From Clostridium sp. SM-530-WT-3G (GTDB lineage Bacteria; Bacillota; Clostridia; Clostridiales; Clostridiaceae): a stretch of 35,312 nucleotides of DNA. The stretch lies in the NCBI RefSeq assembly GCF_012843905.1, contig NZ_JABAGC010000037.1:1-35312 (forward strand), read 5' to 3'. Both the position numbers and the translations under genes were made by a program. The notes beneath the pieces are model-generated. The model did no database searches. It had not been told where the DNA came from and saw only the letters and a program-made list of their open reading frames with translations. Of the stretch, positions 8,059 through 16,798 are shown piece by piece (positions within the stretch are counted from its first letter, which is position 1; each line of letters opens with the position of its first letter).

Positions 8059-9792
8059 ATGGTTAAAACGTTACTAGGGTATGTAAAAGAATATAAAAAA
8101 GATTCTATACTATCGCCAGTGTTTGTAACATTGGAAGTAATAATGGAAGTTATAATTCCGTTTTTAATGGCATCTATAATCGATAAAGGTGTAGAAGTAG
8201 GAAACATGAAGCATGTTTACATGATTGGAGGAGCAATGATTATCATGGCCATGTTTTCACTTACTTTTGGAGTTCTTTCTGGTAAGTATGCTGCAAGTGC
8301 AAGTACAGGATTTGCTAAAAATCTTAGACGAGGCATGTATGAAAATATACAGGGATTTTCATTTTCAAATATAGACAAGTTTTCTACAGCTGGACTTGTA
8401 ACAAGGCTTACTACAGATATTACAAATGTACAAAATGCATATCAAATGATTGTAAGAATGTGTACAAGAGCACCAATGATGCTTATATGTGCTATGATAA
8501 TGACATTTACCATTAATGCAAAATTAGCATGTATATTTTTAGGAACTATAATTTTTCTTGGGGCTGCACTTTATTTTATTATAGGTAAAGCTCATCCTAT
8601 TTTTAGAAAGATGTTTAAGAAATATGATGCATTAAATGCAAGTATACAGGAAAATATAAATGCAGTCAGAGTTGTAAAGGCTTATGTAAGAGAAGACCAT
8701 GAAGTGAAGAGATTTAATAAGGCTGCTGGAGATATTTATGATTTATCTGTGATGGCTGAAAAGTGTATTGTTTTAAATATGCCATTAATGCAATTTTCAA
8801 TGTATACATGTATTTTATTATTATCTTGGCTTGGAGCAAAGATGATAGTAGGTGGAAGCCTTACAACAGGTGAACTTATGAGTTTGTTTACTTATGTAAT
8901 GAATATACTTATGAGTCTTATGATGATAGCTATGATATTTGTTATGGTAACTATGTCAAGAGCATCCGGAGAACGTATTGCTGAAGTTCTTAATGAAAAG
9001 TCAAATTTAAATAATAAAGAAAATCCTATTTATGAAGTTAAAGATGGATCTATTGAATTTGATAATGTAAATTTTGCTTATAACAAAAATACAGATAATG
9101 TTTTAGAGAATTTAAACTTTAAAATTGAAAGTGGACAAACTATAGGGATAATAGGTGGAACTGGTAGTTCTAAAACATCTCTTGTTCAGCTTATTCCAAG
9201 ACTTTATGATGTTACAGAAGGTAGCGTTAAAGTTGGAGGTATTGATGTAAGAGATTATGATATAGAAACATTGAGAAATCAAGTGGCTATGGTTCTTCAG
9301 AAGAATGTACTATTTTCAGGTACAATTTTGGACAATCTTAGGTGGGGAAATAAAGAAGCTACTTATGAAGATGCAAAAAGAGCATGTGAGCTTGCTCAAG
9401 CAGATGAATTTATTCAAGCATTCCCAGATAAGTATGACACTTTTATAGAGCAAGGTGGATCAAATGTATCTGGTGGACAAAAGCAGAGATTATGTATTGC
9501 AAGAGCATTATTAAAGAAACCTAAGATTCTTATTTTAGATGATTCTACAAGTGCAGTAGATACAAGAACAGATGCTCTTATAAGAAAAGCATTTAAAGAA
9601 GAAATTCCTAATACTACAAAGATAATAATAGCTCAGAGAATATCATCAGTTCAGGATTCAGATAAGATTATAGTCTTAAATGAAGGTGTAATCAATGATA
9701 TTGGTACTCATGAAGAATTAATAGAAAGATGCGAAATATACAGAGATGTATATGAATCTCAAATGAAAGGAGCTGAAGAAAAAAATGCCTAG
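8059..9792 (+). CDS. Heterodimeric ABC exporter subunit with the degenerate ATPase site
   Basis: 577-residue half-transporter: six membrane helices (about 15-300), then an ATPase domain. Walker A is GGTGSSKTSL (about 364-373). The signature is VSGGQKQR. Walker B is LILDDSTSAVD, where the catalytic glutamate is replaced by aspartate. The next gene has the canonical glutamate but an altered signature LSQGQ. In heterodimeric exporters such as BmrCD or TM287/288 these changes combine to give one inactive and one active ATP site, exactly the pattern here. It probably pumps drugs, lipids or peptides outward. GAGAGGAG precedes the ATG; the stop overlaps the partner's start by eight bases. Confidence 0.9.
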   Translation: MVKTLLGYVKEYKKDSILSPVFVTLEVIMEVIIPFLMASIIDKGVEVGNMKHVYMIGGAMIIMAMFSLTFGVLSGKYAASASTGFAKNLRRGMYENIQGFSFSNIDKFSTAGLVTRLTTDITNVQNAYQMIVRMCTRAPMMLICAMIMTFTINAKLACIFLGTIIFLGAALYFIIGKAHPIFRKMFKKYDALNASIQENINAVRVVKAYVREDHEVKRFNKAAGDIYDLSVMAEKCIVLNMPLMQFSMYTCILLLSWLGAKMIVGGSLTTGELMSLFTYVMNILMSLMMIAMIFVMVTMSRASGERIAEVLNEKSNLNNKENPIYEVKDGSIEFDNVNFAYNKNTDNVLENLNFKIESGQTIGIIGGTGSSKTSLVQLIPRLYDVTEGSVKVGGIDVRDYDIETLRNQVAMVLQKNVLFSGTILDNLRWGNKEATYEDAKRACELAQADEFIQAFPDKYDTFIEQGGSNVSGGQKQRLCIARALLKKPKILILDDSTSAVDTRTDALIRKAFKEEIPNTTKIIIAQRISSVQDSDKIIVLNEGVINDIGTHEELIERCEIYRDVYESQMKGAEEKNA

Positions 9793-11689
9793 AAAAAATA
9801 TGATGGGAAGACCAAAGGCTAAGACTAAAAAGAAGCCAAGTCAGATATTTAAAAGATTATTTCAATATGTAATAAAGAATTATAAAATTCATTGTATTTT
9901 TGTAGTTATTTTTATTTTAATAAGTTCCTTAGCTAATATTGTTGGAACTATGTTTATGAAGAGTTTAATCGATGTATATATAGTACCTTTTATAAATGAT
10001 GCTTCACCAAATTTTGTACCATTATTAAAAGCGCTAGGTATGATGGCTGCATTCTATTATATTGGTGTACTAGCTACTTGGGCTTTTAATAGAATAATGA
10101 TTAACGTATGTCAAGGAACAATGAAAAGTATAAGAAATGATTTGTTTGCGCATATGGAAAAGCTGCCAATAAAATATTTTGATACTCATGCACATGGTGA
10201 TATTATGAGTATTTATACTAATGATACAGATACATTAAGACAGCTTATTTCACAAGGTATTCCTCAGGTGATTGCAGGAATTATAACAGTTACAGGTGTA
10301 CTTATTTCTATGATTATACTTAGTATTCCTCTTACAATACTTACTTTGCTTATGGTTGGATTTATGTTTGCAGTAACTAAGTATATTGGAAAGAAAAGTG
10401 CAAGTTATTTTATAAAACAGCAGAAGAACTTAGGTAAGGTAAATGGATTCATTGAAGAAATGATGGAAGGGCAGAAAGTAGTTAAAGTATTCTGTCATGA
10501 AGATGAAAGTATAAAGGATTTTAATAATTTAAATGAAGAACTTTTTGATAGTGCAAATAATGCTAATAAGTTTGCTAATATTTTAATGCCTGTAATGGGT
10601 AATATGGGAAATATCAGCTATGTTTTAACAGCTATAGTTGGATCTATAATTGCCATATATGGTTTTGGTGGATTTACACTAGGAGCACTTGCGTCATTCT
10701 TACAATTTAATAAGAGTTTTAATATGCCAATAGCTCAATTATCTCAACAGTTAAATGGTCTTGTAATGGCTCTTGCTGGTGCTGAAAGAATATTTGATCT
10801 TTTAGATGAAAAGCCAGAAGTTGATGAAGGATATGTAGAGCTTGTAAATGCTGAAATTGCAAGTGATGGAAGCATAAAAGAATCTTCAAAAAGAACAGGA
10901 GCATGGGCTTGGAAGCATTATCACAAAGCTGATAATACTACAACTTATCAAAAGCTTCAGGGTGATGTATACTTTGAAGATGTTGATTTTGGATATAATG
11001 ATGAAAAAATTATATTACATGATATAAACCTTTATGCGAAACCTGGAGAAAAAATTGCATTTGTTGGTGCAACAGGAGCAGGTAAGACTACAATTACTAA
11101 CTTAATCAATAGATTTTATGATATACAAGAAGGTAAAATAAGATATGACGGAATAAATATACAAAAGATTAAAAAGGATGATTTAAGAAGATCATTAGGT
11201 ATAGTTCTTCAAGATACTCATTTGTTTACAGGAACAGTTATGGAAAATATACGTTTTGGTAAATTAGATGCAACTGATGAAGAAGTAAAAGCAGCAGCAA
11301 AACTAGCTAATGCAGATTATTTCATAAAGCACCTTCCAGAAGGATATAATACAGTTCTTACAGGTGATGGAAGTAATCTTTCTCAAGGTCAAAGACAGCT
11401 TTTATCTATTGCAAGAGCAGCAGTTGCAGATCCACCAGTATTAATTCTTGATGAAGCTACATCTAGCATAGATACAAGAACTGAAAAGATTGTTCAAGAA
11501 GGTATGGATAATCTTATGAAGGGCAGAACAGTATTTGTAATAGCCCATAGATTATCTACAATTAAAAATTCAGATGTTATTATGGTTTTAGATAAAGGAA
11601 GAATCATTGAACGTGGAAATCATGATAGTTTAATTGATAAGAGAGGAATTTACTATCAATTATATACTGGAGCTTTAGAACAAGATTAA
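9785..11689 (+). CDS. Heterodimeric ABC exporter subunit with the catalytic ATPase site
   Basis: 634-residue partner of the preceding gene, starting inside its stop region (translational coupling). The N-terminus is very basic (PRKNMMGRPKAKTKKKPS), followed by six membrane helices and an ATPase domain with Walker A GATGAGKTT (about 427-435), an LSQGQRQ signature and Walker B VLILDEATSSID with the true catalytic glutamate, then the AHRLST switch. A stretch of roughly 45 residues (about 352-395, with GAWAWKHYHK) lengthens the link between membrane and ATPase parts compared with most exporters. Substrate unknown; the MarR partner points to a xenobiotic or an endogenous toxic metabolite. Confidence 0.9.
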   Translation: MPRKNMMGRPKAKTKKKPSQIFKRLFQYVIKNYKIHCIFVVIFILISSLANIVGTMFMKSLIDVYIVPFINDASPNFVPLLKALGMMAAFYYIGVLATWAFNRIMINVCQGTMKSIRNDLFAHMEKLPIKYFDTHAHGDIMSIYTNDTDTLRQLISQGIPQVIAGIITVTGVLISMIILSIPLTILTLLMVGFMFAVTKYIGKKSASYFIKQQKNLGKVNGFIEEMMEGQKVVKVFCHEDESIKDFNNLNEELFDSANNANKFANILMPVMGNMGNISYVLTAIVGSIIAIYGFGGFTLGALASFLQFNKSFNMPIAQLSQQLNGLVMALAGAERIFDLLDEKPEVDEGYVELVNAEIASDGSIKESSKRTGAWAWKHYHKADNTTTYQKLQGDVYFEDVDFGYNDEKIILHDINLYAKPGEKIAFVGATGAGKTTITNLINRFYDIQEGKIRYDGINIQKIKKDDLRRSLGIVLQDTHLFTGTVMENIRFGKLDATDEEVKAAAKLANADYFIKHLPEGYNTVLTGDGSNLSQGQRQLLSIARAAVADPPVLILDEATSSIDTRTEKIVQEGMDNLMKGRTVFVIAHRLSTIKNSDVIMVLDKGRIIERGNHDSLIDKRGIYYQLYTGALEQD

Positions 11690-11710
11690 AGAATAGAATA
11701 TTTTATATAT

Positions 11711-11753
11711 ATTGCTGAAGGGTTAAATAATATTAATCTTTCAGCAATTTTTT
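11711..11753 (+). terminator. Terminator of the marR-ABC operon
   Basis: Arms 11711-11726 (ATTGCTGAAGGGTTAA) and 11733-11748 pair over 16 bp with two G-U pairs, then TTTTT. Confidence 0.88.
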
Positions 11754-11806
11754 ATAAGATTATTAAAAACAAGTATCATAAATATTTGTTGTGTATTAGC
11801 GAATAA

Positions 11807-11835
11807 TTGTAAAGTTAATTTTGCGTTGATATAAT
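11807..11835 (+). promoter_or_regulatory. Promoter for the dehydrogenase gene
   Basis: TTGTAA (11807-11812), 17-base spacer, TATAAT (11830-11835), about 68 bases before the start codon. Confidence 0.65.
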
Positions 11836-11902
11836 ATAAATAAGATATTTATGAAAATTTAAGTGATAATTTGTAAAAATATTATGGAAAGAGGAAATGA
11901 CA

Positions 11903-12847
11903 ATGAAAGTGGTATTTTTAGAACCATTAGGTGTAGAAACAGAATTATTCATAAAAAGAGCAAATGAGAAATTAGAGGGCAAAGCTGAAATTGTCTTTTA
12001 TGATAATAGAGTAGAGGATACAGAAACTTTAATTGAAAGAAGTAAGAATGCGGATATAGTTGTACTATCAAATTTTCAATATAGAAAAGATGTAATGGAA
12101 AAGTGTCCAAATTTAAAAATGGTTTGTGTTGCATTTACAGGAGTAGATCATGTAGATATTGATTACTGCAAGGAAAGAGGAATAAGAGTATGTAATTGTG
12201 CTGGATATTCAACTGTAGCAGTAGCAGATTTGGTGTTTGGACTTATAATTGATTTATATAGAAATATAGACAAATGTAACGAAGTAACAAGACAAGGTGG
12301 AACTAAAGATGGTTTAGTAGGCTTTGAACTTGAAGGGAAAAAGTTTGGAATAATAGGTACTGGTGCCATAGGGATCAGAGTAGCTAATATTGCTAAGGCT
12401 TTTGGATGTGAAGTTTATGGTTACAGTAGAACTGTTAAAGAAAATACAGGGATTAAGTATGTGGATTTAAATACATTATTATCTACATGTGATATAGTTT
12501 CTTTACATGTTCCACTAAATGATTCTACAAAAGGGTTAATTAATGAGGATAATATAAAATTGATGAAGAAAAATGCTATTCTTATTAACACAGCAAGAGG
12601 TCCAATAGTTGATAGTAAAGCATTATCAAATGCATTAAAAGAAGGAATAATTGCAGGAGCAGGAGTAGATGTTTTTGAAATGGAACCTCCAATACCTGAG
12701 GATCATGTATTATTTGAGGCACCAAATTTAATTGTAACTCCTCATGTAGCATTTGCTACAAAGGAATCAATGATAAAGAGAGCAGAAATAGTTTTCGATA
12801 ATATTGATAAATATATAGATGGAAACATACAAAACGTTATTGTATAG
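11903..12847 (+). CDS. D-isomer-specific 2-hydroxyacid dehydrogenase
   Basis: NAD-dependent reduction of a 2-keto acid to the D-2-hydroxy acid, or the reverse. The 314-residue protein has the substrate domain split around the Rossmann motif GIIGTGAIGIRVA (near 150), then the catalytic arginine in NTARGPIVD, glutamate in VDVFEMEPP and histidine in TPHVAFAT. Length suits the family. The ATG at 11897 is open, but GAGG (11891-11894) is only two bases before it and eight before the ATG at 11903, so the latter is chosen. It is a single-gene unit with its own promoter. Glyoxylate/hydroxypyruvate, D-lactate or phosphoglycerate-like substrates are all possible; there is no C-terminal ACT domain, so it is not a regulated SerA. 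Confidence 0.85.
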   Translation: MKVVFLEPLGVETELFIKRANEKLEGKAEIVFYDNRVEDTETLIERSKNADIVVLSNFQYRKDVMEKCPNLKMVCVAFTGVDHVDIDYCKERGIRVCNCAGYSTVAVADLVFGLIIDLYRNIDKCNEVTRQGGTKDGLVGFELEGKKFGIIGTGAIGIRVANIAKAFGCEVYGYSRTVKENTGIKYVDLNTLLSTCDIVSLHVPLNDSTKGLINEDNIKLMKKNAILINTARGPIVDSKALSNALKEGIIAGAGVDVFEMEPPIPEDHVLFEAPNLIVTPHVAFATKESMIKRAEIVFDNIDKYIDGNIQNVIV

Positions 12848-12929
12848 GTACTTAGTTTATTGAATATTAGAATTTTTATTACAAATAGCAGTTAGATTAT
12901 TTATTATTATATATTTTGGCATACTTGAA

Positions 12930-12982
12930 GAGAGTATTATTGTGAGATAATGATAAATTAATGTGGTAACACGTGAGTAATG
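12930..12982 (+). other. T-box-like leader fragment (possible relic)
   Basis: GAGAGTATTAT near 12931-12940 resembles the base of a clostridial T-box stem I. ATGTGGTAACACG (12961-12973) resembles the T-box consensus (GGTGGNACCGCG class), and a T-box-style terminator follows directly. The middle of a real T-box, including specifier loop and distal stem I, is absent: only about 30 bases separate the two parts. ATGTG-GTAA-CACGT could equally be a plain GNRA-capped hairpin. Confidence 0.3.
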
Positions 12983-13015
12983 CTTTCATCCTTTATATAG
13001 GATGAAAGTTTTTTT
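12983..13015 (+). terminator. Strong intrinsic terminator
   Basis: CTTTCATCCT (12983-12992) and AGGATGAAAG (12999-13008) form a perfect 10-bp stem, followed by seven Ts. It lies 135 bases after the dehydrogenase and 128 before the kinase-like gene, so it ends the former or controls the latter. Confidence 0.9.
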
Positions 13016-13143
13016 GTTGTTTATTAAATATACTCTTATAAATTTTGGTATAAATGCATATGAGGTGTAAGGTTAAGTATATTATAGTAAATGAGATATT
13101 GAAAAATTTGAAAGGTATAAACTATTAAGGGAGGGAATATTAA

Positions 13144-13677
13144 ATGAAAGAAATGAATGTAAATAAGAATTACTTCAAAGTTATAAAGTTGCTTGGAAAA
13201 GGTAAAGGTGGTTATTCTTATCTAGTTACAGATGGTGAAAAAAAATATGTATTAAAACAGATACATCATGAACCTTGTTCTTATTATAAATTTGGAAATA
13301 AGATAGAAAGTGAAATTAATGATTATAATACATTAAAAAATATAGGAATAAATATGCCTCAAATGCTTGATTTAGATATAAAGAATGAAAGGATTTTAAA
13401 AGAATATATTGAAGGTGATACCATATTTGATATTATATTAAAGGATGAAATGAAGGAAAAATATCTACGTCAAATAAGAGAAATGTGTACTATATTATAT
13501 AGTAATAAGATAAATATAGATTACTTTCCGACAAATTTTGTTGTTGAGAATGAACAGATTTTCTATGTTGACTATGAATGTAATAAATACATGGAAGAAT
13601 GGAATTTTGAAAACTGGGGAATAAAATATTGGTCGAAAACTAAAGAGTTTTTGGATTATATTGGTGATGATAGATAG
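13144..13677 (+). CDS. Minimal protein-kinase-fold protein (Bud32/APH-like)
   Basis: 177-residue protein with a compact kinase core: glycine-rich loop LGKGKGGYSYLV (17-28), VAIK-type lysine K38 in YVLKQI, a catalytic-loop equivalent D126-x4-N131 in NIDYFPTNFVV (lacking the usual His), and D143 in FYVDYE in place of DFG. All four catalytic residues are therefore present in a chain much shorter than a normal Ser/Thr kinase, as in Bud32/RIO or small-molecule kinases. Bacterial Bud32 with Kae1 is not expected here, so protein, tRNA-related or small-molecule phosphorylation are all open. GGGAGGG precedes the ATG. It is transcribed alone, behind the T-box-like terminator and followed by its own terminator. 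Substrate unknown. Confidence 0.7.
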   Translation: MKEMNVNKNYFKVIKLLGKGKGGYSYLVTDGEKKYVLKQIHHEPCSYYKFGNKIESEINDYNTLKNIGINMPQMLDLDIKNERILKEYIEGDTIFDIILKDEMKEKYLRQIREMCTILYSNKINIDYFPTNFVVENEQIFYVDYECNKYMEEWNFENWGIKYWSKTKEFLDYIGDDR

Positions 13678-13715
13678 TCTTTTATAAAAGCTTATTTTTA
13701 AAATTAAAAATATAG

Positions 13716-13759
13716 ATATTTATATGATAAATAAAAATTATCGTATAGATATATTTTTT
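13716..13759 (+). terminator. Terminator of the kinase-like gene
   Basis: ATATTTATATGATAA (13716-13730) pairs with TTATCGTATAGATAT (13738-13752), 15 bp with two G-U pairs, then ATTTTTT. Confidence 0.7.
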
Positions 13760-14257
13760 ATTTAATGATTTTTATTGGTGACAATAAGCGTGTATGAAGA
13801 TTGAATGAAATATTAAAAAATAAATTAATCAAATAATTATAATAATATGCGTAAAAATAGTGAGAAATAATACATTATTGAAAGATTTGACAACTAAACT
13901 TGCAAAATAAATTCTGATAATAAGTAAAATATATAGGACAAAAACAATAAAAATATCAAAATAAATTAATATAAATATTAAATTTTTTAAAATTTTATAC
14001 TAAAAATTAAAAAAAAATTAAAATAACTAGCTTGATTTGATGAAAAAATCATAGTAAAATGTAAAACATACCTGGTTCAAATAAATTTTGAACTTGAATT
14101 AAGAGGGGGTTCTTTATTTTAATTATCTATAAAAAACAAGTGAAAAATAATTAATTTTATTTAATTAATCATCTATATTATATAGAAAATTAATGGGAAT
14201 AATAAAAGTAAATCTCGTGCTTAATTAGAAAAAATATATAGTTAAGGAGTAAATAAG
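13760..14257 (+). other. Long A+T-rich leader upstream of yjeM
   Basis: Nearly 500 bases with no gene. Near 14071-14116 lies an unusual G/C-richer patch: GTTCAAA (14075-14081) pairs with TTTGAAC (14087-14093), and that GAAC can instead pair with GTTC at 14109-14112, just before TTTATTTT. The AAGAGGGGG there looks like a ribosome binding site but no start codon follows it at a workable distance. A switchable attenuator is possible but weakly supported. AAGGAG at 14244-14249 serves yjeM. Confidence 0.3.
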
Positions 14258-15742
14258 ATGAGCAATAATGAAAAACAAAAGAAGTTAACTCTTGTAACAT
14301 TAATTCTTATGATTTTTACATCTGTATTTGGTTTTGCTAACATGCCAAGATCATATTATCTTATGGGATATGGTGCAATTCCTTGGTTCATATTTGGAGC
14401 AATTGCTTTCTTTATACCATATGCATTTATGATGGCTGAATACGGTGCTGCTTTCAAAGATGAAAAAGGTGGTATATATTCATGGATGGAAAAATCAGTA
14501 GGCCCTAAATATGCATTCGTAGGTATTTTCATGTGGTATGCATCATATGTTATCTGGATGATAAATATATGTTCAAGTATATGGATACCATTATCGAATA
14601 CATTTTTCGGAGTAGATAGAACATCTGAACTTAGTTTCTTTGGATTAAGTTCAACACAATCAATAGGTATACTTGGAGTAATCTGGATGATTTTGGTTTT
14701 CTTAATTTCTAGAAGAGGTATGGATAAGATAACTAAGATTACTTCAGTAGGTGGTATAGCATGTGCTTTATTAAATGTTGTTCTAATAGGGGGGGCAATT
14801 ATAGTTCTTATATTAAATAAAGGACACTTAGCACAACCTATACAAAGTGCAATGTCATTTGTAAATTCACCAAATCCTGCATATGGCAGTGTAAGTTCTA
14901 TGCTTTCATTCTTAGTATTTGCAATATTTGCGTTTGGTGGAATTGAAGCTGTTGGTGGTCTTGTTGACCAAACTGAAAACGCTGAAAAAACATTCCCAAA
15001 AGGAATAGCTATATCAGCAGCAGTTATATCAATAGGATATGCAATTGGAATATTCTGTGTTGGTATATTTACAAACTGGTCTAAAACTTTATCTGGTGAA
15101 CATGTAAACATGGCAAATGTTGCTTATGTAGTTATGAATAACTTTGGATTTGAATTAGGTAATGTACTTGGATTAAGTAATGGAGTTGCAGTAGAACTAG
15201 GTAACTGGGTAGCAAGATTTGTAGGTCTTTCAATGTTCTTAGCTTTAACTGGTGCGTTCTTTACATTATCATATTCACCATTAAAGCAATTAATAGAAGG
15301 AACTCCTGCAAAATTATGGCCAGGAAAAATGGCTGTTATTGATAAAAGCGGAATGCCTGTAAATGCAATGAAAGTTCAAACTATAATAGTTGCAGTTATG
15401 GTTCTTGTAATATCTATGGGTGGTAAAAATGCTAAAGCATTTTTCGAAATGTTAGTTCTTATGACTAATGTAGCTATGACAATTCCATATTTATTCTTAT
15501 CAGCTGCATTTATAAGCTTTAAGAAGAAGAAAGAAATAGTTAAACCATTTGAAATATACAAAAATCATGCATTAACTGTAATTATAACAGTAATAGTTAC
15601 AGCTACAGTAGGATTTGCAAATATATTTACAATTATTGAACCAGCTTTAAAAGGTGATTATGTATCAACAATTGCTATGATAGCAGGTCCAGTAATCTTT
15701 ACAATTGCAGCATTAGCTATTCATGCTAGAGGAAACAAATAA
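14258..15742 (+). CDS. yjeM: APC-superfamily amino-acid permease, YjeM type
   Basis: 494-residue inner-membrane transporter with about 12 to 13 helices. The first helix carries LILMIFTSVFGFANMPRSYY and then LMGYGAIPWF, closely like E. coli YjeM, a member of the glutamate/GABA antiporter branch of the APC superfamily. GGIYSWMEKSVGP in the second block and AFGGIEAVGGLVD in the sixth helix are the expected substrate-path motifs. The substrate is probably an amino acid exchanged with a related compound; not determinable here. AAGGAG sits just before the ATG. It has a long leader upstream and a strong terminator after it, so it is monocistronic. A decarboxylase partner, often next to such antiporters, is absent. 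Confidence 0.87.
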   Translation: MSNNEKQKKLTLVTLILMIFTSVFGFANMPRSYYLMGYGAIPWFIFGAIAFFIPYAFMMAEYGAAFKDEKGGIYSWMEKSVGPKYAFVGIFMWYASYVIWMINICSSIWIPLSNTFFGVDRTSELSFFGLSSTQSIGILGVIWMILVFLISRRGMDKITKITSVGGIACALLNVVLIGGAIIVLILNKGHLAQPIQSAMSFVNSPNPAYGSVSSMLSFLVFAIFAFGGIEAVGGLVDQTENAEKTFPKGIAISAAVISIGYAIGIFCVGIFTNWSKTLSGEHVNMANVAYVVMNNFGFELGNVLGLSNGVAVELGNWVARFVGLSMFLALTGAFFTLSYSPLKQLIEGTPAKLWPGKMAVIDKSGMPVNAMKVQTIIVAVMVLVISMGGKNAKAFFEMLVLMTNVAMTIPYLFLSAAFISFKKKKEIVKPFEIYKNHALTVIITVIVTATVGFANIFTIIEPALKGDYVSTIAMIAGPVIFTIAALAIHARGNK

Positions 15743-15767
15743 TAATATTAGTAAAATAATATAACAG

Positions 15768-15812
15768 AAAAGACATCTAAAAGAGTGTAACGCTCATTTG
15801 GATGTCTTTTTT
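15768..15812 (+). terminator. Terminator of yjeM
   Basis: AAAAGACATC (15768-15777) pairs with GATGTCTTTT (15801-15810) around an inner GAG/CTC stem, followed by further Ts. It isolates the next reading frame from the yjeM transcript. Confidence 0.9.
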
Positions 15813-15829
15813 ATTTTGAAAAAAAACTT

Positions 15830-16390
15830 TTGAATTCAAAAAAATCAAAAATAGCTATAGGAATAGCTGCGTTTCTTGGACTTACATTACTTTTGGCAAG
15901 TAATCAATGTGATACTAAGTTGTATGAAAAACAAAAGAAATTTACTAGTTCAAGTGAAGTTTTAGAACAATTAAATAATAAAGTATTGAGAGATGATAAT
16001 TTCAGAAGAAGAAAAATTGGAGATAATGGAGAATTACCAGATGTTTTAGAATGTTTTTCTCAAAGAAAGAGATTAACTGATACTGATGTACATTACGATA
16101 AGATTGAAATAGAACAAATAATTTATTTAACTGAAGATGAACAGAATTCAATAATTAATCGTTATGAGAAGAGTAGACTAAATTATTCAAAAGTAAAGCC
16201 TATATCGAAAACAGAAGTTGTAATAATAAAATTTAAGCCTTATTATGTAGATTATTCAGATTATGGAGAAAAATTTTATAGACCAGACAATGAAGTTTTG
16301 TATATGAATTTAGTATTTGTAGATGAAGGTGAAGGTATGGTAATTGATTATATTAGTCAATCAAAAGCACAAGATTCTATAGAAGGATGA
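15830..16390 (+). pseudogene. Exported protein of unknown function with a compromised start
   Basis: 186 codons beginning with TTG (MNSKKSKIAIGIAAFLG...). Residues 6-25 form one hydrophobic segment (signal or anchor helix). LLLASNQC is close to but not a proper lipobox. The rest is charged and soluble-looking and I do not recognise it. No ribosome binding site precedes the TTG, the nearest upstream element is the yjeM terminator 17 bases away, no promoter fits in between, and the next in-frame Met is near residue 164. The likely reading is that its promoter and 5' end were lost. It is followed after six bases by the GntR gene, so it once belonged to that operon. It could still be weakly expressed. 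Confidence 0.5.
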
Positions 16391-16396
16391 TGAAAG

Positions 16397-16798
16397 ATGA
16401 TAAAAATTGATCCAAGGAGCAGTACTCCTATTTATGAACAAATAGAATTAGGAATTAAAGAACTTATTTTAAAAGGTGCATTAAAGCCAAATGAAAAGTT
16501 ACCATCAGTTAGAGAAATGGCAGGGCTTCTTACAACAAATCCAAATACAGTAAGCAAGGCATATGGAGAACTTGAAAGAGAAGGAATAATTGAGACTTTA
16601 AGAGGAAGGGGAACTTTTATAACAGATAATTTTAAAAATAAGGTTGATGAGAAGAAAATGGAGTCTATAGGAAATCAATTGAAAAAATTAATATTAGAAG
16701 CAAATTACAGTGGTCTTACTAAAGAAGATTTTATTAATATGGTTATGAAAACATTTGAGATGCTAGGGGTGAATGATAATAATGATAAAAATAGATAA
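16397..16798 (+). CDS. GntR family regulator, YtrA subfamily
   Basis: 133-residue regulator with an N-terminal winged helix (PIYEQIELGIKELIL, then LPSVREMAGLLTTNPNTVSK as the helix-turn-helix, then RGRGTFIT as the wing) and only a short helical tail instead of a ligand domain, the hallmark of the YtrA branch. In that branch the regulator represses its own operon encoding an ABC transporter. Here the transporter genes that follow are broken, so it may now regulate only itself or distant targets. AAGGA stands upstream of the ATG. Its 3' end overlaps the ATPase remnant by 17 bases, as in intact ytr-type operons. The frame itself appears intact. Confidence 0.88.
   Translation: MIKIDPRSSTPIYEQIELGIKELILKGALKPNEKLPSVREMAGLLTTNPNTVSKAYGELEREGIIETLRGRGTFITDNFKNKVDEKKMESIGNQLKKLILEANYSGLTKEDFINMVMKTFEMLGVNDNNDKNR

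Noticed and set aside
12964..12978. GGTAACACGTGAGTAA resembles part of 16S rRNA (the GAGTAACACGTGGGTAA region)
   Set aside because: Only about 15 bases match and no flanking rRNA sequence follows. It is better explained as a T-box-like or GNRA-capped hairpin.
14356..15111. A 251-codon open frame on the minus strand opposite yjeM
   Set aside because: It is an antisense shadow of strongly hydrophobic coding sequence, with no ribosome binding site. The plus-strand permease is certain.
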